A stretch of DNA of 64,000 nucleotides from Trichodelitschia bisporula (GCA_010356995.1 ML996695.1:381061-445060), one strand, 5' to 3'. Numbered from the stretch's first letter, positions 1-11,384 are shown. Notes: a model not told the origin generated them from the sequence alone. Made by a program: numbers and translations.

Positions 1-154
1 ACGCCCGCAGGCGCGACCCTTGGCAGATGCGCACGGGCCGCTGATACTGGCCCAAACTCCGTGCGGCGTCCCGTCTCCGCAGAACTTTTTTTGCTTTGCG
101 ATTTCATGATCCACCATCACCCACATCAGACTCAAAGAAAATCCAACATTCACC

Positions 155-2062
155 ATGCCGAAATCTGTGCTCTCAGAGAAGCGCAAGCGGCTCTCTGGAT
201 CCGGCTCTGGTCCGCTACCTAAGGTCGACAATGCCACCAGTGAACCTCCGGCGAAGAAAATGAAATCGCTGCTCGACGATAGCGCATCCGAAGACAGTGA
301 TTCGGACAGCGGCGTAAAGCTGAACATAAACGAAGAATTTGCACGTCGCTTTGAACATAACAAGAAGCGGGCGGAGCGTCATAAATGTCAGTAGCCCATT
401 CACGTATCGCCGTTCCCAGCTAACGGACTTATAGTGGAGGAAAAGTATGGCCCCGCAGGGAAGGACGACGATGAAAGTGAGACATCTTCCGAAGATGAGT
501 CCGAAGACGACTATGCCGAGCTTGCGACTGGAGAGCTTGACGCCGTGATTGAGGACACTCTCAAGGCCATCCGCTCCAAAGACCCTCGAGTCTACGATGC
601 AGATCACAAATTCTACCCTGACATTGAGCCCGAGGGCGAAACCAAGAAGGTCGAAAAGGAGAAGCCAATGTACTTGAAGGACTATCACATGAAGAACCTC
701 CTGGAAGGCGGCGGCGAAGGAGAGGCTGCACCCCGCACATATGTGCAGGAGCAAGCGGATATCAAGCAGAGCATTGTGCAGGAGCTCAATGCTGCCGTTG
801 ACGGGGACGACAGCGAGGAGGATAACTTCCTGGTGCGGAAGTCCAAGCCCGAGCCGCAGAGGGCGCTTCCGATCCCTGATCCGTCTCTTGCTGAACGGGA
901 GCCCGAAACTTTCCTCTCCAACTTCATGGCCAGCCGAGCCTGGGTGCCGGGCTCATCCTCACGATTCCAAGCGCTCGAGTCCGACGACGAGGAGGAAGAG
1001 GCCCGTGCGGAAGCCTTTGAAATTGCATACAACCTGCGATTTGAAGACCCCAACCTCTCGAATCAAAAGCTCATGACCCACGCTCGTGATGCAGTGGCCA
1101 AAAACACCGTGCGCCGGGAAGAGAAGAGCTCTCGTAAGAAGGTGCGCGAGAGGGAGCAAGAGAAGAAGGAGGAGAGAAAACGGGAGAGGGAGCTAGAGAA
1201 GGCGCGACTCAAGAAATTGCGGATTGAAGAGATGGAGGAGAAAGTCAAGTTAATCAGAGAGGCTGCTGGAGCAATGGGAAAGGCTGTCAATCTCGAGGAG
1301 TGGGCAGACGTGCTCGAGCAGGATTTCGACAGTTCGCAATGGGACGAGGAGATGCAGAGGCGGTTTGGAAAGGATTACTACGACGGCGGCGAACAGGGGT
1401 CTGATTCGGAAGTGGAAGAGGCGGAAAAGAAGCACAAGAAGCCGAAGAAACCCCAGTGGGATGACGATATCGACATCAAGGATCTGGTCCCCGAATTCGC
1501 GGTGGAGGAGGCGGTCGTTCCACCGGTGCTGTCGGACGAGGATGCAGAGGAAGAAAAGGTTGCCCAGAACCACAAGAAAGCTCTGGCGGATGCTAAAAGC
1601 GCGGCCCGGCGCGATCGCCGCCTTATCGAGGCGCTAGTGGATCAGACGCTACCGCTTACTACTGCGGATGCAAGCTCTGCCTCGGTTGCTCCTTTCCGCT
1701 ACCGTGAGACATCGCCGACAACCTTCGGGCTTACAGCTGCGGACATCCTCGCCGCGGACGATGCGCAGCTCAACCAATTCGTGGGCCTCAAGAAGCTTGC
1801 CGCCTTTCGCGATCCTCAGCGCAAGTCCAAGGACAAAAAAAAGCTCGGGAAGAAAGCAAGGCTTCGTCAATGGCGAAAGGAAACATTCGGGAGGGAGGAC
1901 GGTCCGCCGCCAGAGGCAATCTTCGACCCCAACGCCCTGCAGGCTATCAATGAGTTTCCTTCTAAGAGGAAAGAGTCGAGCGCAACTGCGGGTGCACCGC
2001 CAGGCGAAGAGAAGGCAAAGCGGAAGCGCAAGAAGAAGTCGAAGGATGCTGTGGTTGCATAG
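155..2062 (+). CDS. KRI1: KRI1-like ribosome biogenesis protein
   Basis: Two exons, 155..386 and 435..2062, give a 619-residue protein; the 48-nt intron has a GTCAGT donor and an ATAG acceptor. Splicing joins ...ERRAERHK-type sequence to LEEKYGP, which restores the family motif NEEFARRFEHNKKR...EEKYG near residues 55-85. The body is highly charged, with acidic Asp/Glu-Ser tracts, a Lys/Arg/Glu coiled coil around residues 290-350 and a lysine-rich tail ending KRKRKKKSKDAVVA, typical of nucleolar proteins. Yeast Kri1 acts in 40S rRNA processing with Krr1; that role is family knowledge, not seen here. Only about 150 bases of upstream sequence lie in the window. Confidence 0.9.
387..434 (+). other. 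KRI1 intron
   Basis: A 48-nt intron (GTCAGT...CTAAC...ATAG) whose removal joins the conserved NKKR segment to the EEKYG segment in frame. It is typical of the short introns in this window. Confidence 0.85.
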
Positions 2063-2542
2063 AGCAGAAGCGCGTTTCTCAGCTCCTTATTACTTGGATT
2101 TCTTGATGTCAGCGCATGGCGGGGCGGCGACGTAATTTGCCTACAATGTCGGCATGGTCATTTGGGGGCATAAAAAGGTACTTAGTAAGGCCGTAAAGCC
2201 GAATGTTAGATCTTTGGGCCTCCCACATGTGAATGCATGTGCGTGTGCGTTCTCGCCAGATCCTCCGAAGCTAGCCAGGCCGTTGCACAGTGACGACCCT
2301 CCTGCCCGGTGGCTGTCCCGCCACTCGCACTTTCCCCGCTTCTAGCCGTTCCGGCAAATATTTCCGCGCTTACTACGTAGCAGCAAGAATGCATCGATTG
2401 GTAACTCTTATGCTGACATGCCACGATCGTCCATATAAGGGGGAACGGGGATCTGGACTCGAAACCGGTACTACTTTAGATCCGATAAACTTGTCCAGAC
2501 CAGCCAACATCTCTGCATAGCACCATCTGTTCGATTATCAGC
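2063..2542. other. Intergenic region between KRI1 and the pyruvate decarboxylase gene
   Basis: No supported coding sequence. It holds the KRI1 3' region and the promoter and leader of the downstream decarboxylase gene, including a TATA-like site at 2434-2440. Confidence 0.6.
2434..2440 (+). promoter_or_regulatory. TATA-like element upstream of the decarboxylase gene
   Basis: TATAAGG lies about 105 bases before the ATG at 2543, a usual distance for a fungal TATA box given a short leader. The assignment rests on motif and spacing only. Confidence 0.35.
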
Positions 2543-4756
2543 ATGGAAGCCCACGTGCAAAGTCTACCTGAGAATATTCCTCTGGGCTTGTATCTCTGGC
2601 TCAGGTCCGTGCAATTGATTGGCTGTAGAGAGCCCAGCATAACGAGTCTAGGATCCGCCAGATTGGCATCGGCACAGTTCTGGTAGGGCTTTCGTCTCCC
2701 CATGGTACGACCACCGACTGAATGGTAAAGGGCGTTCCTGGAGACTTTAACCTCGAGCTGCTCGATCACATCTACAATGTTCCCGGGCTCAGGTTCGTGG
2801 GCAATGCCAACGAGCTCAACGCTGCCTACGCAGCAGACGGGTATGGCCGCATCAACGGAACGCCAGGCGTATTCGTTACGACGCATGGTGTGGGCGAACT
2901 CAGTGCTGTGAACGGTGTATCTGGCAGTTTATGTGAGAGAGTCAAAGTGATTCACGTCGTTGGCCAGACTCCGCGCCCGCTCCAGCAGGCAAAAGCCATG
3001 ATTCACCATTCAATCGGCGATCAGCCGGATCACCAGGTACGCTCCATCTCAAGATCTAAGGTAGTAACTGATCGTGATGTAGCTGTACAATAAAGTCTCG
3101 AAACCCATCCGCCTCACAGCAGCCGAATTGTGGGACGTTGAGAACGCACCTGCCGAGATTGATGTAAGTCCCCGGCGGTCTTCCCCGAAACCACGCTTAT
3201 GGTTTCCAAGCGTGTGATCAGGGAGTGTGTTATCAGCTGCGGTCCAGTCTACATTTTCATGCCGATCGACATGTCCTCGGAGCCAGTGCCTTCGTCATTG
3301 CTTTCCACGCCCATCGACTTCAGTCCACCCATAGATTCGGATGCTCAAAACCGTGCTGTCGAGGCTATTGTCGGAGCTTTGCGCGAGGCTCGCAGTCCAT
3401 GCTTGTTCGTTGATGCCCTGGTCCAGCGCTACGACGCTCGAGAGGACTGTGCTGCTCTTGCGAAGCGACTCCGTGTGCCGGTTTACTCGACGCACATGGG
3501 CAAAGCGACGGTACGGAGAATATAATGTGCTCAATTGAGTGGCGGCTGACACCGGACTTTAGGTTGACGAGACAGAAGAGTTCTACGCGGGGATATACCA
3601 CGGTCAGGTGGACGATAAGGCGATTTGTGAGGGTATCGAATCGAGTGACTGCGTTCTTGTGCTGGGTAGTGTTAATGCCGATACCAACTCTGGTGGATTC
3701 ACCCGGAAGATCAGGAAGGATGCGGAAGTTCAGATAAATCCCAACAATGTGGTGGTACGTTCACATCCCTCTCTTAGTTGGTGGCCGTCTGACGTACGCG
3801 TAGGTGAAAGGAGAACGCTACGATGGCATCGCCATAAAGCAGGTTCTTTCTCTCTTAGAAGACGCGTTGCAGGGCGTCGAAGTCGCACGGGTCAAACCTC
3901 CTCAGGTGCTACCAAAGCCGCTGCCAGTCGACCATGCGGCAAAGAACCTGACGCAATCCTGGATCTGGAGCAGAATTGCCGCGTTTCTGAAGCCGCACGA
4001 TGTCGTCATGGCAGAGACGGGAACAACATTGTTCGGATTGACGCCAGAGAGGATGCCTAGCGATGTCAGGTACGAAACCGCCGGATTGCAAAGCGGAAAC
4101 TAAATGGGAGTAGATTCGTTAGTCAAGCCTATTACGGCTCCATCGGCTACATTTTCGCCGCCTCCTTGGGCATCGAACTGTCATTGGAAGACAGCCACCA
4201 CGAAAAGGGGACCCCGAGAGGACGAACGGTTTGCGTGACAGGCGATGGAAGCATGGCGCTGACAATACAAGAGTATAGCCCCATGCCACGAAGATGAGAT
4301 GAATGAGCTAACTGTTTAAAGAGTCGGCACAATGATCAGCCAAGGCCTCAAACCGGTAGTCGTTGTGTTGAACAACAAGGGATATACGGTTGAGCGTGTC
4401 ATCCACGGAGCCCTGCAGCGTAAGTTCAGGCAATGCCAGATGGCGTTCTCAATCTAACCACGGCAGCGTACAACACGACGCCGAAGACGAACTATTCGCA
4501 CTTGCTACCGCTGTTCGCGCATCCGCAAGCAGATCAGTGCTTCCACAAGGCCGTGACGAAGGAGGAATTCGTCAAAGTGTTCGAGAAGGCGGAGCTGGCA
4601 GATCCACAAGTAACGCACCTCGTCGAACTAGTGCTCGATGCGATGGACTCTCCGTGGCGATTGACCAAGCAGCTTGCGATGAGAGGCGAGGCGGGCGTAA
4701 AGTACTTGACAGATGTTGGGTTCATTGGGCCGGGCAAGGTGGGCATTGGAGGTTGA
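2543..4756 (+). CDS. Pyruvate decarboxylase-type ThDP enzyme
   Basis: Ten exons: 2543..2604, 2652..2682, 2731..3036, 3083..3163, 3211..3510, 3563..3754, 3804..4069, 4114..4272, 4322..4419, 4467..4756, giving 594 aa, close to fungal pyruvate decarboxylases (about 560-590). The N-terminal PYR domain shows GVPGDFNLELLDHIY and NANELNAAYAADGYGRING, with the conserved glutamate; IHHSIGD carries the paired histidines. The ThDP/Mg motif is TGDGSMALTIQE...VVVLNNKGYTVER near residues 445-485. The reaction would be non-oxidative decarboxylation of pyruvate or a related 2-oxo acid (phenylpyruvate or indolepyruvate are possible). Exon 2 is only 31 nt. All junctions keep frame and the family alignment. The exact substrate cannot be read from the sequence. 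Confidence 0.88.
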
Positions 4757-6100
4757 AGTTGAGGATCCTGACAGACGGATCAGGAGAGATATAAGCGTGG
4801 AAGTCGTATACTCCGTATGGTGTGGTCGGAAATTCCGTGGGTTGCTATTCAATATTTTCTTAGCCTGGAGCATGGTAGTACGGTAAATGGCATCAGCATC
4901 AATAAGGACTGCCCCATGGACGTAAGAGGCGTCCGGGCTTCCTCGAGTCCGCCATGCAAGCCACACGGCAGGCCACGTGAGAGCGCTCCACTTCGGCGCA
5001 TTATCGCTTTGTTTGCCAAGGCCCGGGGGATTAGGGCACGAGACACAAACAAAAGGAAAAGCAACAAAGGCCGAATGAGACACGCACCAGCAAGCTTCTC
5101 TACAGCAGCAGAAATGCAGTATTTATCGAGGCCCATTGGGTGGCATTATGGGTTTAGCTGCAAAGCGGTGCTGAGCTGGACTCGGGGTCTGGAGCCAGTC
5201 GGGGCATGTGGTGGACGACGCGGCCTACTGCGTGCTGCACTGATGCGCTGGGTGCGGGGCTAAACAAACAAAAACAGGGCTGGCGGGCCAACGGGATGTG
5301 TCATAGGTTGAGAGACGAGACGAACGAAGCTCCAGAAGGATGACCATGTTTCTGTAGAGATTGATAGTAGAGAACGAGTCCAAGAAAGAGTCCTCTCCTT
5401 TGCCGCGAATGAGGCTCTTATGGACTGAAGAGACCGGATGAACGGTGGGGACTGCTTGAGGTCTGAGCCTTGCCTTTTGACAGGCGGGAGGTGATGAGAC
5501 GGGACGAGGATATGCCGGCTTGGTGAGAGGAAAGCGAAGCAAAGCAAAAGAGGCTTGTTACTTGGCTCTGCAAGACGATAGGCACCCCGATAGCCCCCCG
5601 GCAGCTGCAAGCGGGCCAGCCAACTTCAACCCTGACAACCATTTTCCCCCTCCTACCCAAAACAATTCTATACCGTCTCTCCTACTCACGAATACGAAGC
5701 CATAATTCTCCGCAAAAACCATTCCCTTCTTCGGCCATCTTTACCGCCTTCACGCGCACTTCAATTTCAATCGCTGTCTGCCTGACATCCCCTCCCATAC
5801 TTCGTTCGACCCCGGCCCGCGTGCAATTTAAGCAATAAGCGCTCAGGGGGGAGTGGCACCTTTCTTGAGGCAACGGACAAAAAAAAAAGAAGGCGAACAC
5901 ACCAGCACCCTCCGCGCCCGCGCATTGATGTCTTGCGCGCAAACCTCGCTCATCTTCGCCGGCTCACAACCAACGCGTATCCTTTGCACTCAGCGTCGCC
6001 AGCTCACCATCCCACCCCGCGACTGATCTGTCTCCCTTCCCCGCATTCCCCGCAGGCCACGAACAGACCCTGAGTCTGGTCTGGCGCTGCGCACCGCGAC
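4757..6100. other. Long intergenic region, no gene seen
   Basis: About 1.3 kb without convincing coding potential on either strand. The last several hundred bases before 6101 are pyrimidine-rich stretches with CT-rich leader character, consistent with the promoter and 5' UTR of the downstream gene. No repeat or RNA gene was recognised. Confidence 0.5.
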
Positions 6101-8772
6101 ATGGACGGATCTCCTCCTCCGCCGCCGCCTCCACATGGCAAGAACCCTCGGTCGGCGCGGGGCGGCCTGCCGGACGGCAACTATGACATATTCATCATAC
6201 CCCCAGACAAAGCAGGCGGCGGCTTCCTCTACCTGCCCTCTCTCGCCCTAAATCCATGGAGCTTCGGCATCGGAATGGCGGCTGGCAGTGTCCTCACGTT
6301 CTTATTCATATCCGTTTGGAGTGCAATATCGTTGACGGTGAAGGGATGGGTGTCTTCGCAGACGACCGGCAATGTCGTGATGTGCGGGACGGTAGGAGCG
6401 GCCGCCTGGTTCTTCGGGAAATATCAAGAAAACTTGACCGCCGGCTTCCAGACACCACCCGGCACCAGCAATAACCACGGCCCACCTCCATCGGGCTCTG
6501 CACCGCCGCCGAATGCTTCATATGGCACCGGACCGAACGCACCCAACGGCGCGCCCAATGGCGGAGCATACGGGCCAAACACAAACCCGGGACAAGGTGC
6601 AGGCTATGGCCAGGGGCCTTCAGGGTCCAACTGGGGTCCAAATCCCCAGGGTGCAGGTGGATATGGTCCTGGTGCGGGCTATGGGCCGCAGTACCATCAA
6701 GCCCCCGATCCGAACTCTGCGCCTCCGCCTCCTCCGCCTCCTCCGCCATCACCCCCTCCTCAACCGGAAGCTCGTCCTCCTCCTCCGCAGCCTGAACCTC
6801 AGTCACCTCCGCCCCAACCTCAGGCTCAGGCACCTCCGAAGCCCAAAGCACAAACCCCTCCGGAGCCCAAGGCTCGGCCTCAGCCTCCGCCCTCACCTCC
6901 GCCGCCATCAGAGCCGGAGACACCCCCGCCGCGGCCGAAGCCGGAGCCTCGTTCTACCCCGAAGGCAGAGTCACACCGTTCATTCAAGCCGGACCCTCAC
7001 CGCCGGGTACCGCGCTCAGAGCCGCCTCCCAGTGAATACCCTGCGGACGATGCGCGATCCGAACGCACCGAGCGTTCCGAACGCTCCGAACGCCCCCGCA
7101 AGCCTCGGTCAAACAGCAATGCGTCGGCTAGCTGGGAGAAGGCGAAGGAGGAGACGCGGAAGCGGGCCGAAGATCGTAAACGTGCTGAGGAGGAACGCAT
7201 GAGGCGTGAGGAAGCGCGCAAGAAAGTCGAGGCAGAAGAACGTAAGAGAGCAGAGGAAGAGCGGCAGGCGCGAGCGGCAGCCGAGAAAGAGAAATGGGAG
7301 AAGCAGCTTGCTCGTGAGCGTGAGGCCCGCGAGCGTAAGGCCCGGGAGGAAGCGGCTCGCGAGAAGGAGCGCAAGGAGCAAGAGGCCAGGGACAAGCTGG
7401 AGAGGGAGATGCGAGCCCGGCTTGAGCGGGAGAAGCGGGAACTCCAGGAGAAGATGGAGCGAGAACAGCGAGAATTGCGCGAACGTCTCGAGCGGGAGGC
7501 CAGGGAGCGTGCGGAGCGCGAGGCGCAGGAGCGGAAAGAGAGGGAGGAAAAGGAACGACTTGAGAAGGAGGCCGCCGAACGTGAGGCTCGTATCCGGAAT
7601 GCTCGCGAGCGCATTGAGAAGGCAAAACAGGAGCGTGACGCGAAGGAGCGGGCAGCCAAAGAGCAGGCGGAACGGGAGAAGGCGGCACAAGAGAAAGCGG
7701 AGAAGGAGAAGGCTGTTGCCGCATCCGCTGCCAAATCCCCTCCTGTCTATGGTGTTGGCGAGCGTACCAACCCATATGCTCGTGAGCCCTCAGTCGTCAC
7801 CGTCGTCCCTCCTCCGGCGTCTGCTAATGGTTCAACCACCAGCGGCATGACTACTCCGAAGGCTGCGTCAACGCCAAGGACCGTGGTCACGTCCGCTTCC
7901 ACGCCGACTGCGACGCCAACGGCAACTCCTACGGCCCGGTCCGCCCCTGTCGGTCCCCGAAATCCCGCGCCCGCTGTCGACCCGGCTCCCAAGCCGACCC
8001 CTACTCCACGGAAACCGGTTCCCGCTCCAGCATCCGACGGCATGTCGGAAAGCACTGCTGCCCGAGAGCGAAAGATGTACGAAAAGCCCTCCGCTCAGAG
8101 TTATGTTGGCACATCAACAGCCAATTCATATCGTCCATACGACAGCCCGCCAGCCGATGCGAAGCCGAAGCCGACTGGTTCCCAGTCGTCCTTTTACAGC
8201 TCTTACTCCTCGTCATATGCACCCTCGGTGACAACCCAGCAGACCACTCCCTCGAATGGTAGTGGATATGCGACGAACAATCCGAACAAGGTTGTGATCA
8301 AGGGGGTGTACCAGTTCACCGATCTGCACCCTAAGATTCCGGTCATGAAGCTCATTGCTGGCGAGGATGGCATCTCGGACGGATTGGTCCTCAAAATCAC
8401 GACAGAGGGGCTGTTTATTGACGACTATTTGTCGGGTGCGGCGCTGCGAGAGTGGGATGTCAAGGCGTGGTCCATGAAGGGCGTCGAGGTAAGCATTCTA
8501 CTTAGCAGCTTCCCGTAGAATCGGATGCTAACTGTACTCAGACGGCAACCAAGGGTAATCTCCACATTTTCCGTGTCAACCAACGAGACATGGAGAACAC
8601 CAAGTTCCTCTTTATAATGCTCTCAAGCGAAGCATGGAAAGTAGAGCAGGGGATCAAAACTCTCAGCAGCGGCTCCATCATTCGGAGTTTCACGAAAAAC
8701 ATAATGAGCAATGCCGAAGCGACGAAGTGTCTGGAGATGCTGGGCTTCGGCGCTTATACTCGGGCCTCCTAG
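6101..8772 (+). CDS. Membrane-anchored protein with proline-rich and long charged-helix regions
   Basis: Two exons, 6101..8488 and 8542..8772 (872 aa). The protein opens with a polyproline stretch, then LPDGNYDIFIIPP, followed by two hydrophobic segments at about residues 48-80 (GIGMAAGSVLTFLFISVW) and 97-107 (GTVGAAAWFFG). Residues about 130-330 are Gly/Pro-rich then PPP/PPQPEP-rich. Residues about 342-545 are an almost uninterrupted Glu/Arg/Lys/Ala run of single-alpha-helix character. A Ser/Thr/Pro linker follows, then a folded C-terminal domain (GVYQFTDLHPKIPVMKLIAGEDGISDGL...) spanning the intron. I do not recognise a named family; the C-terminal domain is the likely conserved part. The intron (GTAAGC...CTAACTGTACTCAG) keeps frame. 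Confidence 0.75.
7126..7725 (+). repeat. Repetitive Glu/Arg/Lys/Ala coding segment (single alpha-helix type)
   Basis: About 200 codons dominated by E, R, K and A in short near-repeats such as RKRAEEER and EREARERKAREE. The i to i+4 alternation of acidic and basic residues fits an isolated charged helix rather than a heptad coiled coil. It lies between the proline-rich part and the C-terminal domain of the membrane-anchored protein. Confidence 0.7.
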
Positions 8773-9518
8773 CTGTGTGCGGAATGCACGCTGCCCCCTT
8801 GGGAGGATTCTACATTCCACCCCCCTTACCGCCATCTGGAGAGATACGATATGACGATCATTTTGGCGAGCGTTGCGCGGGAGTTTCTTTTGTGTTTGCC
8901 GGCCATTACCGCTCATTTTCAGCGTTGCCCGCAACATACCCCACTCACAGCGAGCGTTGTTGACTTGCGGCTATGTTACAGTGTTACCTCTTGGTTCCTC
9001 AGCGAAGACGAGTTGCGCGAGTGTAATACCCCGGGGACGGTTGGACGGAAGACGGTTACGGAGTTTTATGTGTGGCGGTGCATGTGAGCGGAGCGAAAGC
9101 TTAGAGTCTTCAGGGGCGTCTTGATGCTGCGTTGTTTTGTGGTGTACGTAGAACGCTGACCCACTCTCTCTGCTGCATAGCGTTGCATCGATCTGGGGAC
9201 GACGGATAGGCGTTGGATGTTGCCGCATTTTTGGAGATTGGGGCGCTGATGTAGGCGAAATGCCAGCTTGTTGATATGTGCTGCAGCCGTGAATCTCCCG
9301 AGCCGTGCATATGCCTCGTGATTGTCATGTCCCACTAAACACACAAGGATAGCAATGAGTACTCCAGCCAACAACGCGAAACCAACTCTGTTGATACAGA
9401 ATACTAAACTCGCAAAATCCAACCCAAACGCTACAGCAAATCAAATCCCAAAACCCAACTGCTTAAAACCCAGCATATACAATCTCACAACCCCCCCCCC
9501 CCCCCCCCCCCCCCCTGC
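8773..9518. other. Convergent 3' intergenic region with poly-C tract
   Basis: About 750 bases between a plus-strand and a minus-strand stop codon. Small open frames on both strands lack family resemblance. The right end holds a 25-base C homopolymer (9491-9515). Confidence 0.5.
9491..9515. repeat. Poly-C/poly-G homopolymer, 25 bases
   Basis: Uninterrupted run of 25 C on the plus strand, starting 4 bases past the stop codon of the minus-strand gene, so its 3' UTR would carry poly-G. The exact length in the genome may differ because such runs are error-prone in sequencing. Confidence 0.9.
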
Positions 9519-9888
9519 TTACCCACACGACCCACAACCTCCCCCAAGAAACGGCACCGGCACCCTCCCCCCCCCTCCCGTAGGTTTACTCTTCGGCTCC
9601 GGCGCCCCGGGATCCATCCTGAACCCGACCCCCTCGCCCTCGCCCCTATGCCAGCGCTGACCCGCCAGCGCAGACGGTGCGCGCTCCGGGCGCACAGACA
9701 GCGGGACGCTATATGGTGAGTTGCGGGCCGCGGCGTAGGCGTCGAAGGAGAAGAGGCTGGTGAGGTAGAGGGCGATGAAGCGGAGGGGCGTGGAGAGGGG
9801 GTTGAAGCTCCTGCTTGGGGGTTAGTTGGGTGGGAGATGGGGAGGGGGGGAAGTACGATGAGCTGGGTGCGGTTTTGACGTCGGCCAT
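9519..9888 (-). CDS. Small single-pass protein with Gly-rich CGSCG tail, SelK/SelG-like
   Basis: Two exons on the minus strand, 9888..9857 and 9810..9519, separated by a 46-nt intron (GTACTT...CTAACCCCCAAGCAG), give 107 aa. The order is a short polar N-terminus, a hydrophobic segment near residues 17-32 (LRFIALYLTSLFSFDAY), a basic/Gly-rich stretch, and the tail FLGGGCGSCG at the stop. One TM helix, a disordered Gly-rich tail and a terminal Cys motif resemble the ER selenoprotein K/SelG family, where Cys homologues replace selenocysteine. That link is inference. The stop codon lies in a GGTAAGC context that could also be a donor, so an extra 3' exon is not excluded. Confidence 0.5.
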
Positions 9889-10175
9889 GGTGGGCTGGGG
9901 CGAATGAGCGTAGTGGGTGGGAAGGAGTGATACCGGTGAGGGAGGACTTTGGGAGGGGGAAGTTCGAGATGATAGACGAATGCGGCGTTATGGCTCAAAG
10001 CCGACCAGGCACCCAACTGCCCTATCCCGATGTAACCTTAAGCCGCCAGGGCCAGGGTCTCGAGCCGGGGTCGCGAAATCTTGGCGCGAGCGCATTTTCA
10101 CGCGAGGTGGTCGCCGGTGGTGAGTGACATCAAACCAGCGCCGCATACTACGGTATATCTTCAATTTCAGCCATT

Positions 10176-11384
10176 ATGGGGGAGGACAAGTCCAAGGTTT
10201 GCATACTCCGTCCAAGTCTACTCTGCAGCCCTAATGCAAAGCAGAAGCGCAAGCGCACCGCCGCCCCCGCCCAACCCTCCACCTCCACCTCCGACGCGGA
10301 CATCGACACCTCCAAACCAACCGCAATCTACACCCCGCGCGCCCCACGTCCCCACACCCTCTCCCTCGCCCTCCCAGGCTCCATAATCAGCAACGCGCAA
10401 ACCCACGACCTGCGCACCGCGCTCGCAGGCACAATCGCACGTGCCTGCGCCGTCTTCTCCATCGACGAAATCGTAATCTTCAACGACGGCACCGCAACCC
10501 CCCGCCGGTCCGCACACCAGGGGCGCGACTTCGAGTCCGAGAGCAACTACACGGGCGTCAGTGATCCGGGAGGCTTTCTGCAGCACTTGTTAGAGTACCT
10601 CGAGTGCCCGCCGCATCTAAGGACAAGGCTCTTCGCGCTGCATCCGAATCTGCGCACGGCGGGCGCGCTGCCGAGTTGTGACATGCCGCATCATTTGAGG
10701 GGGGAGGAGTGGTGCGCGTGGCGCGAGGGCGTCACTGTCCCTCCTCCGGCTGGGGAGGCAGGTGGGAAGAAGAAGAAGAGGAAGGGGGCTGACGCGACCG
10801 ACGCGCCGGGCCCATCTTACGTCGACGTTGGTCTCGGTGCGCTGGTTGCCGTGCCCGATGCGATACCGCCGCACACGCGGGTTACGGTCAAGCTACCTGC
10901 GTCGCCGCCGGCGGGATTTCCAGGTGCACTGGAGCAGATGGAGGGCAAGGCGGTGGATCCTGCTACCCCGCGGGAACAGGAGGGATATTACTGGGGCTAC
11001 GCCGTACGGCGCGCGGCAAGCCTGGCGAAAGTGTTTACAGAGTGTGCGTTTGAGGGCGGTTACGACGTCAGCATCGGGACGAGCGAGCGGGGCGTGCCGG
11101 TTGAGACGGTGTTGCCTGGTGGCCCGGGGGCCGTGCGGAAAGTGCCTAAGACTTTCAAGCATGCGGTTATTGTGGTAGGGGGCGTGGCAGGGTTGGAGGT
11201 TGCCGTGGAGGCGGATGAGGAGTTGAAGGAGATGGGGATTGGGAAGGGGAATGTGGGCAGCTTGTTTGATTATTGGGTTGATGTTTGTCCGGGCCAGGGG
11301 AGTCGGACGATTAGGGCTGAGGAGGCGGTTTGGATTACGCTGGCGCAGTTGAGGACGTGGGCGCATGGGGGTGTAGGCGTGTAG
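10176..11384 (+). CDS. SPOUT-type RNA methyltransferase (SPOUT1/C9orf114 family)
   Basis: Single open frame of 402 codons. After a basic N-terminus come the family signatures TLSLALPGSIISNAQTHDLR and ALAGTIARACAVFSIDEIVIFND near residues 65-110, then LLEYLECPPHLRTRLFALHPNLRTAGALP. The C-terminal half has the knotted-fold signature near YYWGYAVRRAASLAKVF and the late segment GNVGSLFDYWVDVCPGQGSRTIRAEEAVWITLAQLR. These are putative SAM-dependent methyltransferases; the RNA target is not deducible. Codons 8-22 may be a 45-nt intron (10197..10241, CCCTAATGCAAAG end), which would join MGEDKSK to QKRKR without frame change. The upstream region to 9888 is a shared divergent promoter. Confidence 0.85.
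   Translation: MGEDKSKVCILRPSLLCSPNAKQKRKRTAAPAQPSTSTSDADIDTSKPTAIYTPRAPRPHTLSLALPGSIISNAQTHDLRTALAGTIARACAVFSIDEIVIFNDGTATPRRSAHQGRDFESESNYTGVSDPGGFLQHLLEYLECPPHLRTRLFALHPNLRTAGALPSCDMPHHLRGEEWCAWREGVTVPPPAGEAGGKKKKRKGADATDAPGPSYVDVGLGALVAVPDAIPPHTRVTVKLPASPPAGFPGALEQMEGKAVDPATPREQEGYYWGYAVRRAASLAKVFTECAFEGGYDVSIGTSERGVPVETVLPGGPGAVRKVPKTFKHAVIVVGGVAGLEVAVEADEELKEMGIGKGNVGSLFDYWVDVCPGQGSRTIRAEEAVWITLAQLRTWAHGGVGV

Noticed and set aside
215-754. Minus-strand frame of 179 codons over the start of KRI1
   Set aside because: Antisense shadow of a well-supported gene with no family resemblance.
2543-4756. Part of a metabolite gene cluster with the decarboxylase as member
   Set aside because: Neighbours are a ribosome biogenesis factor and an unrelated membrane protein; no synthase, oxidase or transporter is nearby.
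6997-7734. Minus-strand open frame of 245 codons rich in Arg, Ser and Ala
   Set aside because: It is the antisense of the Glu/Arg/Lys helix region; repetitive GAG/CGG codons leave no stops on the other strand.
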